The position numbers and the translations under genes are program-made. Of a stretch of 32,528 bases of DNA, positions 10,145 to 20,284 are shown piece by piece (position 1 is the stretch's first letter; each line of letters begins with the position of its first letter). A model generated the notes under the pieces. That model was not told the DNA's origin. It saw only the letters and a program-made list of their open reading frames with translations, and did not search any database. The DNA is from Chara braunii (Eukaryota; Streptophyta; Charophyceae; Charales; Characeae), in contig BFEA01001051.1 in NCBI GenBank assembly GCA_003427395.1, positions 184,544 through 217,071 of the forward strand. The letters run 5' to 3'.

Positions 10145-11131
10145 AACAAGAGAAAAGAGGAGCCGAACATAAACTATGAGCTTGCTCGACTGTTTGAGGT
10201 TGTCGAGCTGGACGTCAGTTATGAGTCAGCTCAATTGTTTGAAACCATCGAGCCGAACGTCGGCTATGAGCTTGCTCAACTGTTTGAGGTCATCAAGTCG
10301 AACGTCAGCTATGAGCCTGCTCAATTGTTTGAGATCATCGAGTCGGACGTCATTTATGACCTTGCCCGACTGTTTGAGACCGTTGATATATCTGAAAACG
10401 ATGCTGCGTGTTGTCTTAAGGTAACAACAAGCCCACATCTGATAGCTATGAATGATATTGAGGACTTCGGAATGGATCGGTACACATTGATAGGTAAATG
10501 CAATGAGATGAGTGTTGAAGAAGGATTAGCTGAAAGTTGTTTGAAAGGTGAAGAAATTGAGAACCGACTCTCATCTGACCAAGACAATGATGAACGGACC
10601 GTAATGGAAGTGAAATTTATGGATGATGCTGAGAGTTCCAAGGCTTCGGTCAGAACTGGAAACTGGGTCGCGGGATTGCAACTTGTGATCGAGGCACGAG
10701 ATGGGAGTATAGACTTGTCTCTCCCTTTTCTCTTTCTGCTCATCCTTTTGTCTACGTATGTTTCTACTTACCACTGCTGGTACTATTGCTGCAGCTTAAG
10801 CCTTAACCTGTTATTTTTCCTAACTAATTATCTCATTACATTTGACCTCTATGATAGTACAAGGAGTAAACGATGCTCTTTAGTAGAGATAGGAATCCAT
10901 CCGAACCTGTCATGCGATGCGTTTCCTACAAAACATTTCCTTACACCTACGGAGGCGTTATTGATTGGATGGAGAATAGGTATGAGGAGGACAGGAACAC
11001 GCATGAACGGGGGAAGTAAGACTCAAAAGTTCAAAAGCCTGATGTTCGAAGAAAGAGGTACTTTAGCAATTATCAAACTGATTCAATCGACTAAGCGTAA
11101 GAGTGAAACCAAGTTCTACTTCCACAAGTAG
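10145..11131 (+). CDS. long open frame with 15-residue repeats and hydrophobic segments, function unknown
   Basis: This phase is open from the TAA at 10142-10144 to 11131, about 328 codons and the longest in the window. It has no ATG until about 10448. The first part is a tandem repeat of 15 residues (45 bp; pattern LFE-x-I-E-x-(N/D)-V-x-Y-(E/D)-x-A), present about four to five times between 10165 and 10385. An acidic stretch follows, then two hydrophobic segments at about 10705-10760 (SLPFLFLLILLSTYV) and 10795-10845 (LNLLFFLTNYLITF), then a basic tail. Plant Athila-like elements can carry an env-like frame with membrane segments just before the 3' LTR, and the position fits, but I see no motif that proves it. 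An accidental open frame is the main alternative. Confidence 0.35.
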   Translation, partial: NKRKEEPNINYELARLFEVVELDVSYESAQLFETIEPNVGYELAQLFEVIKSNVSYEPAQLFEIIESDVIYDLARLFETVDISENDAACCLKVTTSPHLIAMNDIEDFGMDRYTLIGKCNEMSVEEGLAESCLKGEEIENRLSSDQDNDERTVMEVKFMDDAESSKASVRTGNWVAGLQLVIEARDGSIDLSLPFLFLLILLSTYVSTYHCWYYCCSLSLNLLFFLTNYLITFDLYDSTRSKRCSLVEIGIHPNLSCDAFPTKHFLTPTEALLIGWRIGMRRTGTRMNGGSKTQKFKSLMFEERGTLAIIKLIQSTKRKSETKFYFHK

Positions 11132-11380
11132 CGAGACAAACTCAAAGTCTACTGGAGCTTGACAACACTAGAAAGGATGAGAGAGCATGTGAGGAACAAA
11201 AAGCAGAAAGTTGAAAGAAACGATGGTGGGAAGAGAGGTAGAAACGGCCTAAGGAAGAAATCAAATTATGAGAGGAATGCATCTCTTGGGGTTGATCGGG
11301 TAGGGATTAGGAGTCGACAGATTAAATTCTTCCTTTTCCATAATCAGACAATACTCCAAGATGGCTCGACGGGGACGTCG
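11132..11380 (+). other. 3' untranslated part of the retrotransposon interior
   Basis: A purine-rich stretch between the last long frame and the polypurine tract. A 106-codon frame starts at 11159 and runs into the LTR; its product is Lys/Arg-rich and unrecognised, and I treat it as fortuitous. Confidence 0.4.
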
Positions 11381-11395
11381 AGAATGGGGGGGGGG
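11381..11395 (+). promoter_or_regulatory. polypurine tract
   Basis: AGAATGGGGGGGGGG lies four bases before the TGTCGGGCGG start of the 3' LTR. This is the expected place for the plus-strand DNA synthesis primer. The CTGC between tract and LTR is slightly unusual, since most polypurine tracts abut the LTR within one or two bases. Confidence 0.75.
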
Positions 11396-11562
11396 CTGCT
11401 GTCGGGCGGCTCCATCGTTACGCCGCCTTTTACTTCCCTGAGGAAGGCATTTGGCGGAAACCGGATTCGATCACTATGACAGATTTGACCACTGTTGTCC
11501 ATAAGAATCTTCGACGGCAAGACTGTGCAGACAATATCAGGGCTGGAAAAGCACGGCTCGTT

Positions 11563-12237
11563 GATTTAGAGGGGATCTTTTACGAAGGACACTAAGGATT
11601 TTTATTATCAGGGAAGCTTCGACATCGTGACATAAGGAGGGAAGCCAAAAGCCTCAACCGAATGTCGAGGACAGGGGATCTAGACTCGTATTCGAGCCTT
11701 AGCGACGTGTGAAACGAGAAGGAGCATCTGACTCTTGCGGCAGGCATTTGAGGAACTAAAGCGCCGACGGCAATACGGAGTCGTCGAGGGCCGAAACGAA
11801 AGTAATTGCTAAACCGACTCTAATGAGGCCTTAGCATTTGGAACGTGAGTCGACACTGAAGAAAGAACGCCGGGCCCTATAGCCGAAGGACGACCTCACT
11901 GATTCAGGGGGGGCCTTTTACGAAGGACACTTAAGGATTTTTATTATCAGGGAAGCGTCGACACAGTGACATCAGGAGGGAAGCCGGTGGCCCCAACCGA
12001 ATGTCGAGGATAGGGGATCTGGACTCATATTCAAGCCTTGGCGACGTGTGAAACGAGAAGGCACATTCGACTCTTGCAGTGGGCATTTGAGGAACTAAAG
12101 CGCCAACGATAATAGGGAGTCGCCACGGGGCCGAAACGAAAGTAATTGCTAAACCGACTCTAATGAGGCCTTCGCATTTAGGACGTGAGTCGACACTGAA
12201 GAAAGAACGCCAGGCCTTACAACCGAAGGACGACCTC
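11563..12237 (+). repeat. 338-bp tandem duplication private to the 3' LTR
   Basis: The segment from GATTTAGAGGGGATC (11563) to CGACCTC (11897) is repeated from GATTCAGGGGGGGCC (11901) to CGACCTC (12237). The 5' LTR has the segment once (about 4538-4866). The two units differ at many positions. The second unit resembles the 5' LTR more in places (GCCCCAACCGAATGTCGAGG; TCATATTCAAGCCTTGGCGAC), which hints that the first unit came from a different LTR variant. Confidence 0.85.
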
Positions 12238-12542
12238 GAAAAAGAGGACCGGTGTCGGGCCTCGAAAATTCCCGACAGTTGGGCCCTTTTCGATTGGCAT
12301 GTGACCATTCGGGATCCAAACAGGCCCGGGACCAGCTTTGGGACGCAGGCTTGGTACCAGGGCGCCGCAAATCCCTGGTACCCGACAAAAAGACCCATTT
12401 GGCACTCCCTATGCCTTTTTCGGGTCCCAAACAGACTCGGAACTAGGTTCGGGATGCAGGCCTGGTACCGGGGCGATGCAAAGATCCCAACTCCGGCAGC
12501 ACTCCGGACTGCTGGAGCTTCGTGAGGTCGGGCCCAACAAAC

Positions 12543-12550
12543 TATATAAG
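12543..12550 (+). promoter_or_regulatory. TATA box of the 3' LTR
   Basis: TATATAAG in the same context as in the 5' LTR. If active it would drive transcription rightward into the sequence beyond 14997. Confidence 0.65.
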
Positions 12551-13626
12551 TCTGACTGGGCTTGGATTGGGGGGACGACTGGGATGCGCACGAGACAGGC
12601 GCACCGAGCTGGCACACGTGTGCTGGCTCACGGGAGCACTGGGGAGGGGAACTAGCGCACTTGCTGGCACACAGGGTGTGCTAGCCCTCTTGTGCTCAAA
12701 AGGAGAGAGAGAAGGAGAAGCATACACAAGGAACGGGTACATCGCGCACCGAGAGGACATGATCAAAGGAGACATGTCAGTGTACAAATGCATAAACCAA
12801 GTGTGCACTCTCGCGTGAAGGGGGAGGTGTCAGGGTGCGAACCAGACGTACCAACGCACAAACCAGGCATGTCGACGTGCCAGCGTACGAACTGGCGATC
12901 ATCACGCGGACGAGCACCCGGATCAACCTGATCATCAGCTACACCATCACCATCATCATCCCGACCTTCATTATCGGCGTCGTCATCGAATTTGACATTT
13001 ATTGCGAGGCACTGCGCGCCCATGCGCGCAGACCAGAAGAGGAGGTCGCCCGTAGCGGGCAATTACCAACAATCGTCATCATCATCAATATCATCATCAT
13101 CAACGTTATGCGTGAATGCGAGAACTTACCGGGTGCTTGCTGCGACAGCCATGGGCCGAGATTTGCTCATGCTTGGGGAGGCTGCTGATGTCACACGCGG
13201 TAGCGTAGATAGGCTAGATAGGATCGACCAGTTGTAGTCTGGGCGCCGAGCACCGAGTAGAGGAACGACATTAATTCATTGGTGGTGATGAGAAGACTAT
13301 TCCAACATTGTCATTTGTGAGTTTTACGGTGCTCTTATTTGGTGTGTATCGAGTCTCAATTCTGCTCTTGGTTCAAGGTCACGACTATCTGCTTTTATAT
13401 GCCCGCGCGCAAGTGTTAGTGATAGTGGTGGATGTGCAGGAACTCGCGCAGCGCGGTGAGGTGCGTGCGAGCTTGCACAAGCAAAGCAAAGCGCGGGCAC
13501 GGGGTGAAGCTTGCGCGGGGAAGAGTTGCTGTGCGGGAGGCTGAGCGAAGTAGCCGAGCCGCGCAAAAGGGAAAAAGCGGTCTCACGGGAGAGGCTGCAG
13601 TGGGGAATGGCTGTCGTGGGGAAGAA

Positions 13627-13629
<3 letters not shown>

Positions 13630-13713
<84 letters not shown>

Positions 13714-13757
13714 AAAAGAGAGACACTTATACATATAGAGAGGTGTAAAAGAGAGGG

Positions 13758-13826
<69 letters not shown>
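13630..13826. repeat. compound (GA)n microsatellite in the 3' LTR
   Basis: Two GA tracts (13630-13711 and 13761-13826) are separated by a degenerate purine-rich spacer (ACAAAAAGAGAGACACTTAT and onward). The 5' LTR has a single uninterrupted tract at the same place. Confidence 0.98.
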
Positions 13827-13829
<3 letters not shown>

Positions 13830-14807
13830 TACGTTCGCAAAAGCAAGGGGGTGAATGAACATGGGTTAAGTTATGCGCCGGGTTCATCCAACATGACGGG
13901 AGAAGGGACTGGTGAAGAGAATGAGCGATAGAGGAGCCGCGCAGAGGATACGACAACGCTCAGGCGGGTTGAACTCTCGCGGGCTCTTCGGGGAATAAGC
14001 TACTGCGCGGGCGAGCGAGCGAGCGAGTGAGAGAGAGAGAGAGAGATTCAACACTGATTCCCAGTGTCTCGTCTACCATCCGGTGAAACCACAACTAAAG
14101 AAAAGTGGCTTCGAGGAGTCGGCAGGTGTAGCGCCCGTCGTCTAATCAGTGTCAAGCTTGAATGGATTAACGAGATCCTACTGTCCCTATCAACCATCTT
14201 GTGAGATTATAGTCGATGGAAACGGGCTCGGAAGAATTGGCGGGAAAACCAAGTACCACGACTTCAAATAAGTGACGGCCATGAACGGGTCGACGAGACC
14301 TCCACTGTCCCTATCTACCATCCTGCGATACCGCAGCCAAAGGGACAAGCTTGGAAGAATCAGCAGGGAAAGAAGACCCTAGTGAGCTTGACTCTAGACT
14401 GGATTGGTTAACGAGATTCTCTGGACAAGACCGGACCGTATGGGATCAGACTGGGCCATACAAGATTAGACCAGAGCGGATCAGACCGGACCAGGTCGGA
14501 CCAGAGCAGACCAGAACGGACCAGGTGGATCAGACCAAGACCGAGGCCGAGCGGGCCTCAGATCGGAGACCGGACTCAGATCAAGAATCAAGCCTCAATG
14601 AGAGCGCGGTGCTACTTCGGACTCGGAGGGCTTTAACACAATCCCTAGGGACCGATGGGAGAGGTACCGACGACACCCCGTTGACCACGGGATCCAGCGA
14701 AGAATACCGACATGTTCAATCTCGACGCAGACCGAACTATTCGACTGGCGTGAGGAAGGTTGTCCTGGGATGGGATATACCGTATTTGCGCTGATCTTTA
14801 TTGATTG

Positions 14808-14813
14808 AATAAA
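14808..14813 (+). promoter_or_regulatory. candidate poly(A) signal in the 3' LTR
   Basis: AATAAA is followed by CAAATTTCTTATTTCTTTCTG, a U-rich context typical of plant 3' ends. The 5' LTR copy of this site has lost the hexamer. Weak by itself. Confidence 0.4.
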
Positions 14814-15095
14814 ACAAATTTCTTATTTCTTTCTGCATTTTAGTGAGTTGTCCGGTTCACACTCTGTTTTCATGTCTGACTCAATGGCGTATTTTGCAGG
14901 TTACAAGAGCCCGGAACTAGTCCTCCCGCGGGTGACAGATGCGGGGCGGATATAGGGTTAGATCCGCAAGCCGGCATGTCACTTCTACCGGTCGACAACG
15001 TGTAAAACGATGATTATATGTGAACGTTTCCTGCCTCCAGAACCTCATCTGACCTCCGGCAGAGCTCCCACAATCGGTGGGCAGACTCCCCACAA

Positions 15096-15198
15096 AGTTT
15101 TAAGTTGGTTACCTGATCGGACGTGGGGGACCCCCCTGACCGTCCGGGGTTGTCCGCTCGGACATCCTCCCCTGGCAGACTGTCCGAGCCCGAACGGC
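15096..15198. repeat. left flank of the gap: GGACG-rich, possible terminal part of a DNA element
   Basis: GTTACCTGATCGGACG and several CGTCC/GGACA motifs here are matched in inverted orientation to the right of the gap (15520-15605), where GTTACC and TCGGAC recur reversed and GAGCCCGAAC faces TTCGGGCCCG. Clusters of short motifs in both orientations are typical of subterminal regions of hAT- or CACTA-like elements and of foldback elements. The match is imperfect. Confidence 0.35.
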
Positions 15199-15371
15199 NN
15201 NNNNNNNNNNNNNNNNNNNNNNNNNNNNNNNNNNNNNNNNNNNNNNNNNNNNNNNNNNNNNNNNNNNNNNNNNNNNNNNNNNNNNNNNNNNNNNNNNNNN
15301 NNNNNNNNNNNNNNNNNNNNNNNNNNNNNNNNNNNNNNNNNNNNNNNNNNNNNNNNNNNNNNNNNNNNNNN
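15199..15371. other. assembly gap (173 N)
   Basis: No bases are known. The gap lies between inverted, GC-rich flanks, which could explain why assembly or sequencing failed here. Confidence 1.
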
Positions 15372-15519
15372 AAAACTATGTTATGCAGAAACATAAACTG
15401 AACAACTTTTGCCTTGGGATAATATCGAAATTCGTTGTCAATTTTAAAATAAAAAATAAAATTAAAAACATCCCTAACTTTTTTTTATTTTTTTCGTGCA
15501 TTTAATTGCTAAAAATGGA

Positions 15520-15605
15520 GTTGTTCGGGCCCGGACGTCCGGGAACCCCCTGACTGTCCGCCCAGGACGTCCTGCCATCGGACAACTGGTAACATAGAGT
15601 TTTAA
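15520..15605. repeat. right flank of the gap: inverted counterpart of the left flank
   Basis: TTGTTCGGGCCCGGACGTCC, then CCCCCTGACTGTCCG, GGACGTCCTG and CATCGGACAACTGGTAAC, mirror the motif order of the left flank with gaps. The whole 15.1-15.6 kb stretch may be a short non-autonomous DNA element. Confidence 0.35.
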
Positions 15606-17384
15606 TGAGGTCCTACGGGTTGCAAACCCGCCTGCCGCCTTCCTCTCGTATCTCAGATTAAACTTAGAGTAAGAAGGATAGAAGGAGGGGTTTCAGACGC
15701 TCGAGATATAGGAATGGAACAACTCTACTAGTGTGAGAGGGCCTTGAGATCTTGAATTTCCTGAGGGCCCCGCAATGATATCCAAACATGAAGTCGAGAT
15801 GGCTAAAACACGGCCCGAACGCAGAATAATGACGCTTTTTTGCAGCCTGACCACTCCTTCGGATCGCAATGTCTTACCCGCTGATAAAACCACCGTTATT
15901 CAGCCTAGAAAGTCGTATCTGAATAACGCACCCCCCCCGTGCTCTTCTCCAAGCGCAAGTGGGAATGCGGCAAACTACGACAATGGCGCAGCCTGTGCAA
16001 CCGCAAAAGCACAGTGATAAATGTAGCAAGGTACACATAGGAGAACACAATGGTAGCAAAAGTCCAATGGTTGCGCAAAAGTAATCGAGAGCTTACTCAG
16101 CAGTAACCAAAATTAGAACAACGACACTGATTGTAGCTGCAATCTGGCGTCCCAGTAATTCGAAGTCGGAAGCGGCCTATTGGAGCAGAAACCAACAATG
16201 TGCCAATAAACACCACGTGATTGCATAACAACACTAGCCCGCCACTGCTGAGGATAACAATGCTCTTTGGATGTACAACAACAACACTTAGTAGTAATTG
16301 CTCCAACTCGAAGTTTATAGTATCTAACCTGCGAGGAGAACAACAACCACAATTCAAAGGCACTTAGCCTATGTCAGTCCGAACTTTATGTTTGACAATA
16401 GGGAGAGCTGTAAATAGCTATAACAGCTTGGGATCAAAGTAATAATCGAACTGCAATAGTAACAACTATGCCCTTAGTCGTCACATAGTGAATATTAAAG
16501 ATCGGCTGTAACCGCAGCTGGTCAAACTTTAATCGTTACCATAGTTATGTTGCTCAGAGAATAACAACTCGTCACCCTGAATAGCCGAACTGGTATTGCC
16601 AGTGTAAGAAACAAGCAGAAACGCGGGTCCAAGGAGGATAACAAAACTAAAAAAATGTGGCCTATTGAGAACACAGTAACCCTTCGGCTGCACCACCAAC
16701 ATCGATCCAAAAGTGGAGATCAGTTGGATGAACCACCTCGTCTCCAGGCGATCACACGCCCTCACACGCTAACGTACCAGGCACCTCCTTCTCTTTCCCT
16801 GCCCCAAACTCCCCTTTTACTTTTCTCAAATGCCTCATCTTTCCTCTACCTTTTGTCGCTCCTCCTTTCTTTCGACCTCTCTCCTCGATTCAGATATGTC
16901 TAGCGTCCACCATAATACATACTACAAGGTCACGAGGCAGGGCAATACAGTTCCCCTGACATTGAGAAAAGAGACCACCGAGACGGAGTGCACCTACAAA
17001 GAGATAGGGAAGACAGTTTAGGCATAGATGGCTAAAACGAATACCAGCATCGAGATGGCATCTACCTTAGGTAGCACAACATCTCGACCGACTATAGCCG
17101 ACTCGATAAGCGAAGGGATGATGACGAGCGATAAGACTACAAAGACCTCGACAATGACCACGACAAGGAATCTTCAATCGGCACGCTCCATGATTCATCA
17201 AATGTGCACAATTAAAATGAATCTTCCTCTAGAACATGGAAAGATACACCACCTATGAAGTTGCTTGCTGCTGCGCCTGCGACTGGTTGAAACGAAAGTG
17301 AATCTTACATTAGACTATGGGATCTTCATCCTAATTCCCACGTCGGCTCTCCCCATATTGGTAATTACCAATGGTAAGCACGTC

Positions 17385-17385
<1 letters not shown>
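15606..17385. other. unassigned sequence, no gene recognised
   Basis: Only short frames on both strands (up to 88 codons) are present, none with a known motif. Between 16020 and 16530 the sequence is rich in AACAAC and GTAATAAC-type words. At 16880-17260 two Thr/Ser-rich frames follow each other without a shared phase. Decayed retroelement sequence is likely but unproven. Confidence 0.35.

Positions 17386-17464
<79 letters not shown>
17386..17464. repeat. (CT)n microsatellite, ~40 units
   Basis: An essentially perfect CT run of 79 bp that gives a false Ser-Leu frame. Confidence 0.98.
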
Positions 17465-17467
<3 letters not shown>

Positions 17468-17546
17468 CCTGGTCACCATTATGGCCGGATCCAATTGGTA
17501 GCGCCGACCACCACGATAAGCTAGGCCGACAATGAGTGTGATGACC

Positions 17547-17702
17547 AGCGACTGAGTCGAAGACTCACACGGTAATCACTGAGATCACGGAGACGACCAT
17601 AGCCACTAAACGGGCACAAGGAGCAGCGACTGAGTCGAAGACTCACGTGGCTATCACTTAGATCATGAAGACGACCGTAGCCACGAAGCTGGCACCCGTC
17701 CT
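17547..17702 (+). repeat. tandem duplication, 2 x 78 bp
   Basis: AGCGACTGAGTCGAAGACTC at 17547 recurs at 17625. Both copies continue through ATCACT-AGATCA, GAGACGACC or AAGACGACC, and TAGCCAC. The GAGTCGAAGACTC core is itself nearly palindromic. Confidence 0.85.
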
Positions 17703-18380
17703 GCCTATAACGGCCGATCTTTCTTGCAGACGGTTGAGGCCACTGTTGTAATGACCAATAGGAGGTGAGGCACTATTGGCATACACAATCCAAAATTTGA
17801 AATGTTTTTGGACCGGGTAAAGGCAAGTACGTCCCTTCCGACGCATGACATGTGAAGGCCCAAGCGCTCGACATTGGAGAGAGAGGCTAGACTCCACTAC
17901 TCTCCAAATATGCAACAAGACCGAATCCTCCGCAAGAACGTAGAAAGATATATTGCTATATTTTTTTGGTCGTTTGTGAGTGTGGAGAGCAGTGAAGAGG
18001 CCCGTTCTACACCTTTTTTTCACGGTCCCACAATTGCCGCACCGTTTCCCACAATTGTCGCATGGATGAACAAAAGTTTTCTCCCCTAGCGAGTGGATCG
18101 CAGCCCCGGATAGGATGGTCTTTTAGGCCTTTTTATTATCATTATAGTATTACGGGGAACATTGTCGCGGTAGCAACCATATCCATGATCAAGCCTCTAA
18201 TGAGGGAGCATGCAACTGCTGCACCCACCAGCCTGTGCGATACCTGCCACAACAGGTGGGCGATACCGGCCAGGGGTCAACCAGTAGCAGCACGACCGAG
18301 CTTCTTCTATTGGGCAGTCGTTGTATCTTCCCTCCGGTCCCTAAAAGAGAACATACACACGTTGCTTTTTGATCCTTCGA
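17703..18380. other. unassigned sequence
   Basis: No convincing frame. Around 18230-18300 short inverted words (CCACCAGCCTGTGCGATACC against GGTGGGCGATACCGGCCAGG) suggest a decayed hairpin. Confidence 0.3.
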
Positions 18381-18535
18381 TGTCAATTTTTTTTTCTTTT
18401 TTTTTTTAAAGAACAACTCGAGCTAGTGTTAGGGGTGTTGATAGGAGCAGGCATCACTTGCACTATCGGGGAGGTTCCATTAATTGATGGGGAGCAACAC
18501 TTGTTGGAAATGGGTCCATCGTCCCTTAACGGTAG
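18381..18535 (-). repeat. T-tract followed by a repeat shared with 27.5 kb
   Basis: A T-rich run at 18388-18408 is followed by a segment containing GATGGGGAGCAACACTTGTT (18486-18505) and then GGGTCCATCGTCCC. A related segment, again near a T run, occurs at 27511-27595. Read on the minus strand, both would end in poly(A), as retroposon 3' ends do. Confidence 0.4.
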
Positions 18536-18539
18536 CCAT

Positions 18540-19084
18540 TAGATCTGTTTGGATAAATGAACGACTTTATTGCAGTAAGCTACAAGACTCACATACAAGG
18601 AGGAAGATTAGATAAGTAAAACTACACAACAACATATGTTGACTGCCGATATGACGACACAAGGTAAGTAATAGTATCATAAGTCTCATGTGTATTGTGA
18701 TGAACATCTGAAGTACGCGACAGTGATTTATTTGTTCCCATTCACCCAACACACAATCTCTTATTTTCTCAGACTTGGAGCGTAGTACTACCAACTATGT
18801 TTACCAGCAGTGCATGTAGACAGGCAAACCTCTCATTCCTTTGTGAAAACGACATACAAACTGCTACGACCAAAGGTGGACATTGCAGCGATTCTGCAAG
18901 AGAGATTGTCTGGGTACTTGAATTTACGCATAAATATACTCAAGGACACAATTCTTCTTAAAAATATAAGACAAAGACCAACTAAATTTTCCTTGTTGCA
19001 ATAAAAAAATCCACATCGTTGTGTCCACACGAATGATTGGATTATTGATCAATCTTTTTTGGAACAGAGAGGTTTATACTTTCC
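18540..19084. other. unassigned AT-rich sequence
   Basis: Short overlapping frames on both strands, none recognised, and no clear repeats. Confidence 0.3.
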
Positions 19085-19560
19085 ATGGTGCAAATATTTA
19101 AAAAAAAAACATCTTTCATATTTGTAAATTATCATTCCAATGTTCGTCCAATTCTAAATTTTTTAATTTTATTTGATAAGTTTCCGTCTAAATGTGAGTT
19201 TTTCCTTACAACTACATCCATTTGTTCAAGATGGAATGAAAGTTTTGACGATTTTATGAAATATTTTAATTAAACTTTCATTCTACCATAACAAATTCTT
19301 TCTAATTTATATTGGATTAACCTATTTATGACTGAAATTCCTTACTTAGAATGACATTCCAATTAACATATTTCATGAACCCATCTAGACTTTCATTCCA
19401 TCTCTAGCATCCTGTCCAAATAAGAAGGGATACCCCATTCTTGGATTGAAAGTTTTCAAGTAAAACGAAAATTTTAAAAATTGGAATGACATTTTTAAAG
19501 ATGGAATAAAATTTTGAAATTTAGAATGTAATTTTACCATAGAATGATTTATTTAATCCT
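19085..19560. repeat. AT-rich patch of inverted GGAATG/CATTCC motifs, possible MITE relic
   Basis: ATCATTCCAA, TGGAATGAAAGTTTT, AACTTTCATTCTACC, GACATTCCAAT, GACTTTCATTCCATC, TTGGAATGACATTTT and GATGGAATAAAATTTTG alternate in orientation across 450 bp of very AT-rich sequence. Plant MITEs of several superfamilies have GGAATG/CATTCC termini. I cannot define terminal repeats or a target-site duplication. Confidence 0.4.
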
Positions 19561-19834
19561 GATTTTTTTTTTTTTTTTCTATCGGATCTATCGGAAGCTC
19601 TAAGATAGGAAGCTATGGGTAAAAGACTCTTAATTTGATATACATTATTCCTATCATTATTAAGCATAATTCACAAAGTGTTATAACCTATAAAAGTTAC
19701 CAGAAAGGTAAAAAAAAAACTTGAAAGGGGTGACAAATTTGTCAAAAGATTGCGCACGTGTTCTAAGATGAACTCAACGAGAACGTGAATATAGTATGAA
19801 GCAAAATTACAATCACTCATTTGATTTTGATTTA

Positions 19835-20250
19835 TAGTATGAATACAAACTAGGAGAGCATGTCCTATCAATCCTTTTCCGTTTTTAGACTTGAAGGTTG
19901 AGGCAAAAGAGGAGTAAAAGGAGAGGGAAGGAGGAAGAAGAAAAATATATGGTGGAGGAGGAGGAGGAGGGGGAGGAGAAAAAAATAGTCCAAGAAGAGG
20001 AGAAGGAGGAGAAAGATATAGCCCAAAAAGAGGAGAGGGTTTGCGGTAGCCAACCGTTGATAGAGACATTGTTTTTGAATCCTTTGAGAAGCAGAATTCA
20101 CCAAGTTTTCGATTGTTTACCCACCAACGGAAACATAAGCTTGCTTTAGAGAGGGGAAAAAAAAACCTCAATTAATCAATCAATCAATCAGAAAATTGAT
20201 ATTTGTGTATCAATAATTGATTTATTGTCGATGATTGATTAATTGATTAG
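19835..20250 (+). repeat. unit of a polypurine/AATC repeat family, plus orientation
   Basis: The order is GAATACAAACTAGGAGAGCA, then CTATCAATCCTTTTCCGTTT with TAGACTTGAAGG, then a GGAGGA-rich polypurine tract, then GAATTCACCAAGTTTTCGAT, then ACCCACCAACGGAAACATAA, then an A run and an AATC/GATT array (20170-20250). The same landmarks appear reversed at 22640-22900, so the two are inverted copies of one element. No protein is credible. Confidence 0.75.
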
Positions 20251-20284
20251 GAGGGAAAAAAAAAAAAAAAAGGGCTGGGGAAAG

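Larger units (their letters stand above)
4364..14997 (+). mobile_element. non-autonomous LTR retrotransposon (LARD/TR-GAG type, Ty3-like)
   Basis: Two long direct repeats (4364-7522 and 11400-14997) enclose 3877 bp. The LTRs begin TGTTGGGCGG and TGTCGGGCGG; the 3' LTR ends GGTCGACA, giving TGTCG...CGACA termini, while the 5' LTR ends GTCGATA. A tRNA-Asp type primer-binding site follows the 5' LTR at once, and a G-rich polypurine tract precedes the 3' LTR. Four flanking bases, ACGT, are shared at 4360-4363 and 14998-15001; Ty3 elements usually make 5-bp duplications, so this is incomplete or decayed. The only retroviral-like protein is a broken gag. No protease, reverse transcriptase, RNase H or integrase motif is visible. 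LTRs over 3 kb with a short pol-less interior fit the plant LARD/TR-GAG class, mobilised in trans by a Ty3 relative. In short samples the LTRs differ by roughly a tenth of positions, mostly transitions, so the insertion is old. Confidence 0.92.
11400..14997 (+). repeat. 3' LTR
   Basis: At 3598 bp this LTR is 439 bp longer than the 5' LTR. The excess is explained mostly by a 338-bp tandem duplication at 11563-12237 and by a second GA tract at 13712-13826. It begins TGTCGGGCGG and ends GGTCGACA, giving 5-bp inverted termini. The TATA box (12543-12550) is retained. An AATAAA at 14808-14813, followed by a T-rich stretch, is a candidate poly(A) signal. Flanking ACGT at 14998-15001 matches the bases before the 5' LTR. 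Confidence 0.9.

Noticed and set aside
10235-11131. A host gene in the longest frame
   Set aside because: It lies between the two LTRs of one element, has no ATG for the first part and has no host domain.
8381-14997. Reverse transcriptase or integrase in the large element
   Set aside because: I looked for the YxDD-type core, the RNase H acidic pattern and the HHCC and DDE signatures in the listed frames and found none.
15605-15640. A tRNA or T-arm suggested by CGGGTTGCAAACCCG
   Set aside because: It is a simple palindrome without A box, anticodon stem or acceptor stem.
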